A stretch of DNA of 64,000 nucleotides from MAG-121220-bin8 sp965655865 (lineage in GTDB: Bacteria; Bacteroidota; Bacteroidia; Flavobacteriales; Flavobacteriaceae): positions 57,882 through 121,881 of the forward strand of contig CBFHJJ010000004.1 in NCBI GenBank assembly GCA_965655865.1, written 5' to 3'. The notes under the pieces are model-generated. The model saw only the letters and a program-made list of their open reading frames with translations. It did not search any database and was not told the DNA's origin. The translations under genes and the position numbers were made by a program. Shown here in pieces: positions 42,022-50,626 of this stretch. Every line of letters starts with the position of its first letter. The first letter of the stretch is position 1.

Positions 42022-43629
42022 ATGATTTACAAGTCAAAATTTTCAATATCCTTTTTAATAATAATATTATTAACAATTTCAGGCTGTTCTGAGGATATTT
42101 TGATTGATGATAATAAAGTTTTTAGATATAATGAACATTCAAATATTTCATCCTTAGACCCAATTTACTCAAGCACCTTAAGAAATATTTGGCCAATAAA
42201 CCAGATCTTTAATGGATTGGTTCAGTTAGACGATTCATTAAAAATAAAACCAGATTTAGCTAAAAGTTGGATAATATCAAAAAACGGTTTAGAATATAAG
42301 TTTTTAATAAAAGATCAAATTTTCTTTCACAATTCAAAAACTTTTGGAACAGATTCTACAAGAGTGGTTAATGCATCAGATTTTGAGTATAGTTTTAAGA
42401 GAATAAATGATCCCCAGTTAGGATCACCTGGATCTTGGGCTTTGAAAAATGTGAGTAGTTTTAAAGCAGAAAATGACAGCGTATTTGTTATAAAATTGAA
42501 AAAACCTTTTGCAGCATTTTTGGGCTTACTATCAATGAAATATTTTTCAGCTGTTCCTTATGAGGCAGTAAATTATTACGGAGACAAGTTTGGTAAAAAT
42601 CCTATTGGAACTGGTCCATTCAAATTTAAAAAATGGGAAGAAAACATCAAATTAGTGTTAAGAAAAAACAATTTGTATTTTGAAAAAGATAGTAAAGGAA
42701 AAAACCTGCCATATCTTGAAGCAATTTCAATTACATTTCTACCCGACAAGAAAAGTGAATTTATGGAATTTGCTCAAAATAAAATTGATTTTATTAACTC
42801 AATTGATTCATCTTTTAAAGATCAATTAATCTCTTTAGATGGAAATTTAAAAGAAGAACATTCCAGAAAAATAAAACTCATTTCAGGACCATATTTAAAC
42901 ACAGAATATATAGGATTCTATCTTGGTGATGAAAAAAGTCAAATTCATTCAAAAAAACTAAGATTAGCTATTAACTATGCAATAGACAGAAAAAAAATGA
43001 TGAAATATTTAAGAAATAATATTGGATACGCAGCAAATAATGGTTTTGTTCCGTTAGGTTTAAATATGGAGAATCCGGTAAATGGATTTAAATACAATTT
43101 GAAAAAGGCTAAAACATTAATTAAAGAATACAAAGCAGAAAATAATAAAGAGAAAATAGAACTTAAACTAACCAGTGATGCAAATTATTTAGATATAGTT
43201 GAATTTATCCAAAGAGAATTACAAAAAATTGGTATAGATTTATCAATAAATATTGTTCCTGCTTCTGCATTAAGACAAGGTAAATCGAATGGAAAATTTG
43301 AAATGTTTAGAGCTAGCTGGATAGCTGATTATCCGGATAGCGAAAATTATTTAAGTTTATTTTATTCAAAAAATTTAGCGCCAAATGGACCAAATTACAC
43401 ACACTTTAAAAATTTTGAATATGACAAGCTATTTGAAAGAACTTATGAAGAGCAAAATAGTGTAATTAGAAAGAATCTATATAAAAAACTAGACAGTTTA
43501 GTGTTAGAAAATTCACCAATTATTCCACTATACTATGACAAAGTCATGAGATTTAGTCAAAAAAATGTTGAAGGAATGACAACTAATCCAGTAAATCAAT
43601 TGAATTTAAAAAAGGTTTATAAAAAATAA
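42022..43629 (+). CDS. Peptide-binding lipoprotein of an ABC transporter (SBP_bac_5)
   Basis: This 535-residue predicted lipoprotein has a signal peptide ending in the lipobox TISGC (Cys about residue 22). The SBP_bac_5 fold is seen from RYNEHSNISSLDPIYSSTLRN through AKSWIISKNGLEYKFLIKDQI to RLAINYAIDRKKMMKYL and the C-terminal AFF-like RASWIADYPDSENYLSLFYS. Such proteins bind oligopeptides or nickel. The permease and ATPase genes are not in the window. It converges on rpmE2 with a 1-bp gap. Confidence 0.88.
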   Translation: MIYKSKFSISFLIIILLTISGCSEDILIDDNKVFRYNEHSNISSLDPIYSSTLRNIWPINQIFNGLVQLDDSLKIKPDLAKSWIISKNGLEYKFLIKDQIFFHNSKTFGTDSTRVVNASDFEYSFKRINDPQLGSPGSWALKNVSSFKAENDSVFVIKLKKPFAAFLGLLSMKYFSAVPYEAVNYYGDKFGKNPIGTGPFKFKKWEENIKLVLRKNNLYFEKDSKGKNLPYLEAISITFLPDKKSEFMEFAQNKIDFINSIDSSFKDQLISLDGNLKEEHSRKIKLISGPYLNTEYIGFYLGDEKSQIHSKKLRLAINYAIDRKKMMKYLRNNIGYAANNGFVPLGLNMENPVNGFKYNLKKAKTLIKEYKAENNKEKIELKLTSDANYLDIVEFIQRELQKIGIDLSINIVPASALRQGKSNGKFEMFRASWIADYPDSENYLSLFYSKNLAPNGPNYTHFKNFEYDKLFERTYEEQNSVIRKNLYKKLDSLVLENSPIIPLYYDKVMRFSQKNVEGMTTNPVNQLNLKKVYKK

Positions 43630-43630
43630 A

Positions 43631-43882
43631 CTACTTTTTTATTTTGGCATATCTATTTTTAAACTTATCAATTCTACCAGCAGTATCTATAAGTTTTGTT
43701 TTACCAGTGTAAAACGGGTGAGAAGTCCTAGATATCTCTAATTTTACAAGAGGATATGTTACACCTTCATGTTCAATTGAATCTTTACTTTCAACTGTTG
43801 ATTTAGTAATAAAAACATCGTCATTAGACATATCTTTAAAAGCAACTAATCTGTAATTTTCTGGGTGTATACCTTGTTTCAT
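43631..43882 (-). CDS. rpmE2: 50S ribosomal protein L31, type B
   Basis: This 83-residue protein starts MKQGIHPENYRLVAFKDMSN and ends SHPFYTGKTKLIDTAGRIDKFKNRYAK, typical of L31. It has no zinc-binding cysteines, so it is the zinc-independent type B. Codons upstream of the ATG at 43880-43882 are not conserved. The promoter is at 43901-43930. Confidence 0.95.
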   Translation of the reverse strand: MKQGIHPENYRLVAFKDMSNDDVFITKSTVESKDSIEHEGVTYPLVKLEISRTSHPFYTGKTKLIDTAGRIDKFKNRYAKIKK

Positions 43883-43900
43883 TTTTATAATAATTGGATG

Positions 43901-43930
43901 CAAATTTAATTCTTTTTTATCAATTTGCAA
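43901..43930 (-). promoter_or_regulatory. Promoter of rpmE2
   Basis: On the minus strand the -33 region reads TTG (43928-43930), followed by 19 bp and TAAATTTG (43901-43908). The -7 box is a full match and the -33 is the TTG core. The leader would be about 15 bases. Confidence 0.55.
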
Positions 43931-43996
43931 CTTTATCTAATTTATTACTAATCAAGTATTCAAATATTAGCTATTTTTACATTAAAATAAAATATT

Positions 43997-44512
43997 ATGG
44001 AACAAATCAGTATAAAACAATATATGATTAACTATGGCTTAATTACAAGTTCAGTGTTAGTATCTTTTAGTTTAATGTTATTTTTTTTAGAGTCTCATTA
44101 TGAACAGGATTCTGTAGCGCAAATTGTAAATATTGTAATAACATATGCAGGAATAACTCTTGGATGCTTAGCCTACAAGAAAGCTAATGATAATAAGATC
44201 CAAGCCGGCACAGTAAGAAAAATGGGTACAGGAATATCTTTAGTTATAGCGCTTGTATCTATATTTTATACATTATTTTTAACTAATGTAATGGAACCTG
44301 ATTTCATGGACAAAGTGTTAGAAATTTCATATAATCAAACCATGCAGGATTACCCTGAAGCCCTTAACGGAATGGATCTTAATACATTTATAGAAAATTC
44401 CAAACCATTCACTTTTTTAACTTACCCAGCGATTTTAATTTCTACGCTTTTATTTGGATTTTTATATAGTGTTGTTCTCGGTCTAGTCATCAAGACAAAA
44501 AAACAGCTATAA
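43997..44512 (+). CDS. DUF4199 membrane protein
   Basis: This 171-residue protein has four predicted membrane segments at about residues 11-32, 43-57, 78-95 and 140-163, in the pattern of the Bacteroidota DUF4199 family (NYGLITSSVLVSFSLMLFF; FLTYPAILISTLLFGFLYSVVLGLVIK). The role is unknown. It leads a cluster with a glycosyltransferase, a hexose mutase and an exporter; it often sits beside GT2 genes in this group. Confidence 0.82.
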   Translation: MEQISIKQYMINYGLITSSVLVSFSLMLFFLESHYEQDSVAQIVNIVITYAGITLGCLAYKKANDNKIQAGTVRKMGTGISLVIALVSIFYTLFLTNVMEPDFMDKVLEISYNQTMQDYPEALNGMDLNTFIENSKPFTFLTYPAILISTLLFGFLYSVVLGLVIKTKKQL

Positions 44513-44522
44513 TTAGTTGAAA

Positions 44523-45470
44523 ATGAATATTTCTGTAATTATTCCACTTTTAAATGAGCAAAATTCTCTTGAAGAATTAACAAGCTCAGCATCCTCTGTT
44601 ATTAATGATTTAAATCTTAAATATGAAATCATTTTAATTGATGATGGAAGCACAGATAATTCATGGAAAATTATTTCAAAAATTTGCTCAAGTAATAAAA
44701 ATATAAAGGCAATAAGATTTTTAAAGAACTTTGGTAAATCTCAAGCACTTTCTGCTGGCTTCAAAGCCTGTAATGGTAATGTAGTAATAACAATGGATGC
44801 CGATTTACAGGATGATCCAAATGAAATTCCAGAGCTTTACAAAAAAATTAGTGAAGAAGATTTTGATTTAGTTTCTGGATGGAAAAAAGTTAGATACGAT
44901 TCAATAATATTTAAAAATTTTCCATCGAAAATTTTTAACTGGGCTGCAAGAATAACTTCTGGAATAAAACTTAATGATTTTAATTGTGGAATAAAAGCAT
45001 ATAAAAAAGAGGTAATTCAACAGGTTAAATTAACTGGAGGGATGCACAGATACATTCCTGTACTTGCTAAAAACGCAGGTTACAACAGAATTACTGAAAA
45101 AATTGTTATACATCATCCTAGAAAACACGGAAAAACAAAATATGGAATTGACAGATTCATAAAAGGTTTTTTAGACTTAATTACATTATGGTTTATTCAC
45201 AAGTTTGGAAAAAGACCCATGCATTTCTTTGGACTTATTGGGACCATAATGTTATTAGTTGGCTTCTTTTTTTCTGCATACCTAGGAATAGATAAATTAT
45301 TTCTCCAAACTTCAGGAAGGTTAATTACAGAAAGACCTGAATTTTATATTTCATTAGCTACAATGATAATGGGTTCTCAGTTTTTTCTTGCCGGATTTTT
45401 AGGTGAAATCATTCTTCGAAATAGAAAAATTAAAAAACAATATATAATTACAGAAAAAATAAATGAATAA
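44523..45470 (+). CDS. Glycosyltransferase family 2, GtrB/DPM1-like
   Basis: This 315-residue enzyme has the GT-A domain (SVIIPLLNEQNSLEEL, IDDGSTDNSWKI, MDADLQDDPNEIPELY with the DxD-type metal site). It is followed by two C-terminal membrane segments at about 238-262 and 275-300, as in undecaprenyl- or dolichyl-phosphate glycosyltransferases (GtrB, DPM1). It likely loads a sugar onto a lipid carrier at the membrane. I prefer the ATG at 44523 over a TTG two codons upstream. It overlaps the mutase by 8 bp. Confidence 0.9.
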   Translation: MNISVIIPLLNEQNSLEELTSSASSVINDLNLKYEIILIDDGSTDNSWKIISKICSSNKNIKAIRFLKNFGKSQALSAGFKACNGNVVITMDADLQDDPNEIPELYKKISEEDFDLVSGWKKVRYDSIIFKNFPSKIFNWAARITSGIKLNDFNCGIKAYKKEVIQQVKLTGGMHRYIPVLAKNAGYNRITEKIVIHHPRKHGKTKYGIDRFIKGFLDLITLWFIHKFGKRPMHFFGLIGTIMLLVGFFFSAYLGIDKLFLQTSGRLITERPEFYISLATMIMGSQFFLAGFLGEIILRNRKIKKQYIITEKINE

Positions 45471-47169
45471 AAACTTATTAATTGAAGAAAATTATAATAA
45501 TTGGACTCAATTTCCCTTTGATACAACAACAATTGAAAATGTTAAAAGTTTAAAAAATAATAATCCATTAGAGTTTGAAGAATCATTTTATAAAAATTTG
45601 TCATTTGGAACTGGTGGAATGAGAGGAATTGTTGGTGTAGGCCCAAACCGTGTCAATCAATATACTTTTGGTAAAAATACACAGGGTATTTCAAACTTCA
45701 TAAATAAAATATCATCAAAAAAAGAATCTGTTGTTATAGCTTACGATTGCAGAAATCAAAGTAAAGAATTGGCTAATCAGGTAGCAGATGTTTTTAGTTC
45801 AAATGGTATTAATGTGTACCTATTTAGTTCAATAAGACCAACTCCTGAACTTTCTTATGCATTATTAAAATTAAAATGTATTTGTGGTATTGTTTTAACA
45901 GCATCTCATAATCCGCCTGAATATAATGGATATAAGGTTTACTGGAAAGATGGTGGTCAAATTGTGCCACCAATCGATGAAAAACTTATTGACGAAATAA
46001 ATTCAGTAAAATTCAAAGAAATAAACTTTAAAAGAAATAATTCTCTTATTAATTTAATTGACACCCAAATTGATACTGATTTTATTAATGATTCAATTTC
46101 AATTGGAAAAATTGGAGAGTCCAAAAGAGAAAATTATAGAATTGTTTTTACACCAATACACGGAACATCATATAAAATTCTTCCAGAAGTTTTGAACGGT
46201 GCTGGATTTAATGATTTACATATTGTTAAAGAACAGGCTATTCCCGATGGTAATTTCAATACTGTAAAATCACCTAACCCAGAAGAGCCAGAAGCTTTAA
46301 GTATGGCAATAGATTTAGCAGAAGCAGTTAACGCTGATATTGTAATTGGCACCGACCCTGATGCAGATAGAGTTGGTTTAGCTGTCAAAAATAATGAAAA
46401 CGAATATTCTCTTTTGAATGGTAATCAGATGATGATCATTTTAACAGAATTTATTTTAAGCAAAAGAAAAAAATTAAATAAATCATTTTTTATTGGATCA
46501 ACAGTTGTTTCAACTGCTATGATTAAAAATATAGCTGAAAGGTATAATGTTGATTTTAAAGTTGGCTTAACGGGCTTTAAATGGATAGGAAAAATGATAA
46601 ATGATTTTCCTAGCCAGAATTTTATTTGTGGAGGAGAAGAAAGCTACGGTTACATGGTTGGTGATTTTGTAAGAGACAAAGATGCTATTACCTCTGCCCT
46701 AGTTGCATGCGAAGTTGGATCAGAATGTAAATCAATGGGGATTAATTTAATTGATTATTTAATTGATTGCTACATCAAATATGGATTTTTCAAGGAAAAG
46801 CTAATATCTATTGAGAAAAAAGGAGCTAAAGGTCTCAAAGAAATTAGTTCAATAATGAATAAATTAAGAAATTCTAAAATCAAATCTTTGGACGGAAGTA
46901 AATTAATATCTTTTAAAGATTTTCAATCTTCTCAAGAAATAAATCAAATTAATGATGAAATCTATAATTTAGATTTTCCTAAATCTAATGTTTTGATTTT
47001 TGAATCTGAAGACGGTACAACTGTTGCTGCTAGACCAAGTGGAACTGAACCCAAAATAAAATTTTACTTTAGTGTAAATACTGATCTCAAGTCAAAAGAA
47101 GATTATGATAGAGTAAATCAAATTTTGAATAATAAAATAGTTAATTTAACTGAAGAATTTAATTTTTAA
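45463..47169 (+). CDS. Phosphoglucomutase / phosphomannomutase
   Basis: This 568-residue alpha-D-phosphohexomutase has the phosphoserine loop LTASHNPPEYNGYKVYW near residue 145, the metal site GTDPDADRVG near 300, the sugar loop CGGEESYGYMVGDFVRDKDA near 390, and the phosphate-binding RPSGTEPKIKFYF near 525. The long form matches PgcA-type enzymes that interconvert glucose-1-P and glucose-6-P. It is coupled to the glycosyltransferase and the MsbA-like gene (3 bp), which suggests supply of activated sugars for a surface glycan. Confidence 0.93.
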   Translation: MNKNLLIEENYNNWTQFPFDTTTIENVKSLKNNNPLEFEESFYKNLSFGTGGMRGIVGVGPNRVNQYTFGKNTQGISNFINKISSKKESVVIAYDCRNQSKELANQVADVFSSNGINVYLFSSIRPTPELSYALLKLKCICGIVLTASHNPPEYNGYKVYWKDGGQIVPPIDEKLIDEINSVKFKEINFKRNNSLINLIDTQIDTDFINDSISIGKIGESKRENYRIVFTPIHGTSYKILPEVLNGAGFNDLHIVKEQAIPDGNFNTVKSPNPEEPEALSMAIDLAEAVNADIVIGTDPDADRVGLAVKNNENEYSLLNGNQMMIILTEFILSKRKKLNKSFFIGSTVVSTAMIKNIAERYNVDFKVGLTGFKWIGKMINDFPSQNFICGGEESYGYMVGDFVRDKDAITSALVACEVGSECKSMGINLIDYLIDCYIKYGFFKEKLISIEKKGAKGLKEISSIMNKLRNSKIKSLDGSKLISFKDFQSSQEINQINDEIYNLDFPKSNVLIFESEDGTTVAARPSGTEPKIKFYFSVNTDLKSKEDYDRVNQILNNKIVNLTEEFNF

Positions 47170-47172
47170 GCA

Positions 47173-48996
47173 TTGGAGTATTTTAAAAAAATATTCAAGT
47201 ATTCAAAGCCCTTTAAAAAATATATTTTTTTAAATATATTTTTTAATATTCTTTATGCGCTATTTAGTGCATTGTCATTTTTATCGTTGATGCCAATGCT
47301 GGAGGTTTTATTTGGAGAAAATAAAAAAACATATACTAAACCAGAATTTGATGGAATTTATGGATTTGGAAATAACTTAGAAGGATGGCTTAATTATCAA
47401 GTTAGTAATTTTTCAGGCGAAGACCCACAAAAAGCTTTAATCTTTGTGATTGCTGCAATTATCATATTGTTTTTTCTTAAGAATTTTTTCAATTATCTAG
47501 CAATGTATTTTATAACTTTTTTGAGAAATGGGATTTTAACCCATTTGAGAGGAGATGTTTATAAAAAAATAGTTAGTATGCCAATCGCTTTCTTTACAGA
47601 AAAGAAAAAAGGAGATGTAATATCTAGGATAACTGCTGATGTTTTAGAAATTCAACATTCATTTTTATCAATTCTTGAGTTAATAGTTAGAGAGCCATTA
47701 ACTATATTTTTTACGATTTCAGCAATGTTTTTAATAAGTTTTAAGCTCACAGCATTTGTTTTGATATTTATACCAATTTCTGGATTCTTAATTTCATTAA
47801 TAGGAAGATCTCTTAAAGCTACCTCAACTTTAGTTCAAAATGAACAAGCTGAATTTTTATCGATTACCGAAGAAACTCTGCACGGTTTAAAAATTATTAA
47901 AGGATTTGTTTCAGAGCTGTTTTTTATAGAAAAATTCAATAAATCGAATAATAAATTTTACAATTACTCCAATAAATTAATAAATAGACAAAACTTGGCT
48001 AGTCCAGTAAGTGAATTCTTGGGTATTTCTGTTATTGGTGTACTACTTTGGTACGGCGGACAATTAGTTTTAATAGATCAAGAACTAAATCCAGCTGCAT
48101 TTATTACTTATATGGGGCTCGCGTATGGTGTTTTAACTCCTGCTAAAGCAATTAGTAAAGCATCTTATTCAATTAAAAAAGGGAATGCAGCTGCTGAACG
48201 AGTACTTGAAATTTTAGATTCAAAATCTTCAATCAACGAAATTTCAAATCCTGTAAACAAACAATCATTCGAGTCAGAAATTTGCTTTGAGAATGTTAGT
48301 TTCAAATATGAAAACACATTTGTTTTAAAGAATATTAATTTCAAAATTAAAAAAGGTCAAACAGTTGCTATTGTTGGACAATCAGGAAGTGGAAAATCTA
48401 CTATAGCCAATTTAATTCCTAGATTTTATGATGTAAATTCGGGAAAGATATTTATTGACGGAATAAATATTAAGGATATATTTAAAAAAGATTTAAGAAG
48501 CCTAATTGGCTTGGTGTCACAGGACTCTATTCTTTTTAATGACTCAATAGCCAACAATATTCAACTTTCAAACTCTGAAAATAATAAGAAAGAAATTAAA
48601 AAATCTGCCATAATTGCCAATGCAAATGATTTTATAGAAAAACTAGAAAATAAATATCATTCTAATGTTGGAGACGGAGGCGGAAAATTATCAGGTGGAC
48701 AAAAACAAAGAGTTTCAATTGCAAGAGCAGTTTTAAGAAATCCTCCCATAATGATATTAGATGAAGCTACTTCCTCATTGGACTCAGAATCAGAGAAGTT
48801 AGTTCAAGAAGCGCTAGAAAAACTAATGAAAAACAGGACATCGCTAATCATTGCTCATAGGCTATCTACTATTCAAAAAGCAGATGTTATTTTAGTTGTA
48901 AAAGATGGGGAAATTATAGAAAAAGGGAAACATACAGAATTAATTTCTAATGATGGGGTTTATTCGAAGTTGATTAAACTTCAATCGTTTTCTTAA
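47173..48996 (+). CDS. ABC exporter, MsbA-like (fused membrane and ATPase domains)
   Basis: This 607-residue half-transporter has about six membrane segments in the first 330 residues, then an ATPase domain with Walker A GQSGSGKST, signature LSGGQKQR, Walker B IMILDEATSSLDS and H-loop IAHRLST. The form is that of lipid exporters like MsbA. A role in lipid or glycolipid export fits the GT2 and mutase upstream. The start is TTG at 47173, 3 bp after the mutase stop. It probably works as a homodimer. Confidence 0.92.
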   Translation: MEYFKKIFKYSKPFKKYIFLNIFFNILYALFSALSFLSLMPMLEVLFGENKKTYTKPEFDGIYGFGNNLEGWLNYQVSNFSGEDPQKALIFVIAAIIILFFLKNFFNYLAMYFITFLRNGILTHLRGDVYKKIVSMPIAFFTEKKKGDVISRITADVLEIQHSFLSILELIVREPLTIFFTISAMFLISFKLTAFVLIFIPISGFLISLIGRSLKATSTLVQNEQAEFLSITEETLHGLKIIKGFVSELFFIEKFNKSNNKFYNYSNKLINRQNLASPVSEFLGISVIGVLLWYGGQLVLIDQELNPAAFITYMGLAYGVLTPAKAISKASYSIKKGNAAAERVLEILDSKSSINEISNPVNKQSFESEICFENVSFKYENTFVLKNINFKIKKGQTVAIVGQSGSGKSTIANLIPRFYDVNSGKIFIDGINIKDIFKKDLRSLIGLVSQDSILFNDSIANNIQLSNSENNKKEIKKSAIIANANDFIEKLENKYHSNVGDGGGKLSGGQKQRVSIARAVLRNPPIMILDEATSSLDSESEKLVQEALEKLMKNRTSLIIAHRLSTIQKADVILVVKDGEIIEKGKHTELISNDGVYSKLIKLQSFS

Positions 48997-49039
48997 ACTT
49001 TTTAAAAATTATATTGTCTTATATATAAATTCAATTTAG

Positions 49040-49591
49040 TTGGAAAATGAATCTAAATTTATCGCCAAACTAAAAGAAGAGGAAACTCAAAACAAATATT
49101 TTGAGATTTTACTTAACAAATACAAAGAACCTATATATTGGCATATAAGAAAAATAGTTTTGGATCATGACGACGCACATGATGTCTTACAAAACACGTT
49201 TATAAAAGTTTTTAAAGCTATTAAAAATTTTAAAGAAGAAAGCAAGCTATATACTTGGATTTATAGAATAGCAACAAATGAATCTTTAAACTTTATAAAA
49301 TCGAAAGCTAAAAAACATTTTAAAACATCTGAGGAAATTATGATTGCTCAAACCAATAAATTGAAACAGGATCCTTATTTTGATGGAGATGAATTACAAT
49401 TAAAGTTTCAAGAGGTTATAAATACACTTCCACAAAAACAAAAATTAGTATTTCAAATGAAATATGAACAAGAAATGAAATTTAAAGATATTTCTGATAT
49501 TCTTGGAACATCAGAGGGTGCATTAAAGGCTTCATATCACATAGCGGTAAAAAAAATAAAAAAAGAAATAATTAAAATTCAAACCTTTTAA
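49040..49591 (+). CDS. ECF-family RNA polymerase sigma factor
   Basis: This 183-residue sigma factor has region 2 (YWHIRKIVLDHDDAHDVLQNTFIKVFKAI and LYTWIYRIATNESLNFIK) and region 4 (LPQKQKLVFQMKYEQEMKFKDISDILGTSEGALKASYHIAVKKI). It lacks regions 1 and 3, as ECF sigmas do. The start is TTG at 49040. Two genes follow that look like its membrane anti-sigma protein and an exported sensor. Confidence 0.93.
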   Translation: MENESKFIAKLKEEETQNKYFEILLNKYKEPIYWHIRKIVLDHDDAHDVLQNTFIKVFKAIKNFKEESKLYTWIYRIATNESLNFIKSKAKKHFKTSEEIMIAQTNKLKQDPYFDGDELQLKFQEVINTLPQKQKLVFQMKYEQEMKFKDISDILGTSEGALKASYHIAVKKIKKEIIKIQTF

Positions 49592-49615
49592 GCGTTTGGT
49601 TGTCAAAGAAATAGA

Positions 49616-50077
49616 ATGATGTCAAAAAATAATATAAATTTAAATACCAATCGATTCAAAATACCCAAAGGATATTTTGATACTATTACAATTGATAACA
49701 TAAAAAAAATTGAAAAAAAAGGATTTATAGTTCCCCAAAATTATTTTGAAACAATTAATATTAATTTAATTACTAAGAACAAATTCCAGAGTAAAATAAT
49801 TAATTTAAAATACAGAGAACTTGCTTTACGCGGAATAGCTGCAATTCTTATTATCGGATTTTTTATTAACGGATTTTTTAGTGAATCAAGATCTTTTAAG
49901 GAAGCTGAAATACTAGATTACATGAATTACGAACTAATTGGCTATTCCAGCTCTGATTATGTTGACCTTTTTGATGTTAATGAATTTGAAATCAATTTTG
50001 AACAAATAAATGAACTTGATCTTGAATACTATATTGAAACTAGTTTCTCAAGTGATTTAATTATAAATAATGACTAA
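49616..50077 (+). CDS. Putative anti-sigma membrane protein
   Basis: This 153-residue protein has one membrane segment at about residues 70-88 (RGIAAILIIGFFINGFF). The cytosolic N-terminus carries two copies of an IPKGYFDTI/VPQNYFETI motif (residues about 17-25 and 39-47), seen in flavobacterial proteins beside ECF sigma genes. The periplasmic tail is acidic. It is 24 bp downstream of the sigma gene and overlaps the next coding frame. An anti-sigma role is inferred from position. Confidence 0.65.
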   Translation: MMSKNNINLNTNRFKIPKGYFDTITIDNIKKIEKKGFIVPQNYFETININLITKNKFQSKIINLKYRELALRGIAAILIIGFFINGFFSESRSFKEAEILDYMNYELIGYSSSDYVDLFDVNEFEINFEQINELDLEYYIETSFSSDLIINND

Positions 50078-50078
50078 T

Positions 50079-50594
50079 ATGAAAAATTTAATACTTCTTT
50101 TCTCGATTCTTTTTTTAGGTAACTTCTCACATGCACAAAAAAAACAAATAACTAAAACAAAACTAAGTACAGAAAAAATAGATGCTATTAAAAAGATATA
50201 TCTAACTGATAAATTAAATCTTGACTCAAACAATGAATCAAAATTTTGGATTGCTTACAATGACTATCAAGATAAATTAAGAACAGTTTATAGATCTAAA
50301 AGGCTTAAATACAGAAAAATTAATTTGGATAGCAGTGATTTTTCAGAGAAACAATACAAACAATTTATTGACGATTATTTAGATTATGAGAAAAGTAAAA
50401 TCGACTTAAGAGCTAAATTAATAGTTGATTTAAAGGAATTTATGACCTTAAAAAAAACAGTATCGTTATTTAGAATTGAAGATGATTTTAGAAAAGAGAT
50501 GATGAAAAAACTTAGAACTAAAAAGAATAAATCAGACTCAAGTACTAAATCTTTATCTAGTTCATTTAAGCCTAAATTATCAAATAAAGATTAA
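50079..50594 (+). CDS. Exported protein, sensor-of-ECF-sigma type (Spy/CpxP-like)
   Basis: This 171-residue protein has a signal peptide (MKNLILLFSILFLGNFSHAQ) and an almost fully helical, highly charged mature part. KIDAIKKIYLTDKLNLDSNNESKFWIAYNDYQ looks like a Spy/LTXXQ-type periplasmic helix bundle. Flavobacteria often name this protein a sensor of ECF-type sigma factor. The ATG at 50079 is preferred; an in-frame ATG at 50070 overlaps the upstream gene. The tail is serine-rich. It completes a three-gene stress module. Confidence 0.65.
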   Translation: MKNLILLFSILFLGNFSHAQKKQITKTKLSTEKIDAIKKIYLTDKLNLDSNNESKFWIAYNDYQDKLRTVYRSKRLKYRKINLDSSDFSEKQYKQFIDDYLDYEKSKIDLRAKLIVDLKEFMTLKKTVSLFRIEDDFRKEMMKKLRTKKNKSDSSTKSLSSSFKPKLSNKD

Positions 50595-50604
50595 GTTTAA
50601 AACC

Positions 50605-50612
50605 TATATTTG
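50605..50612 (+). promoter_or_regulatory. Candidate -7 box for the rRNA methyltransferase gene
   Basis: TATATTTG at 50605-50612 matches TAnnTTTG and would start transcription about 10 bases before the ATG at 50627. No clear -33 TTTG. Confidence 0.45.
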
Positions 50613-50626
50613 CGCAAAACTGTAAA

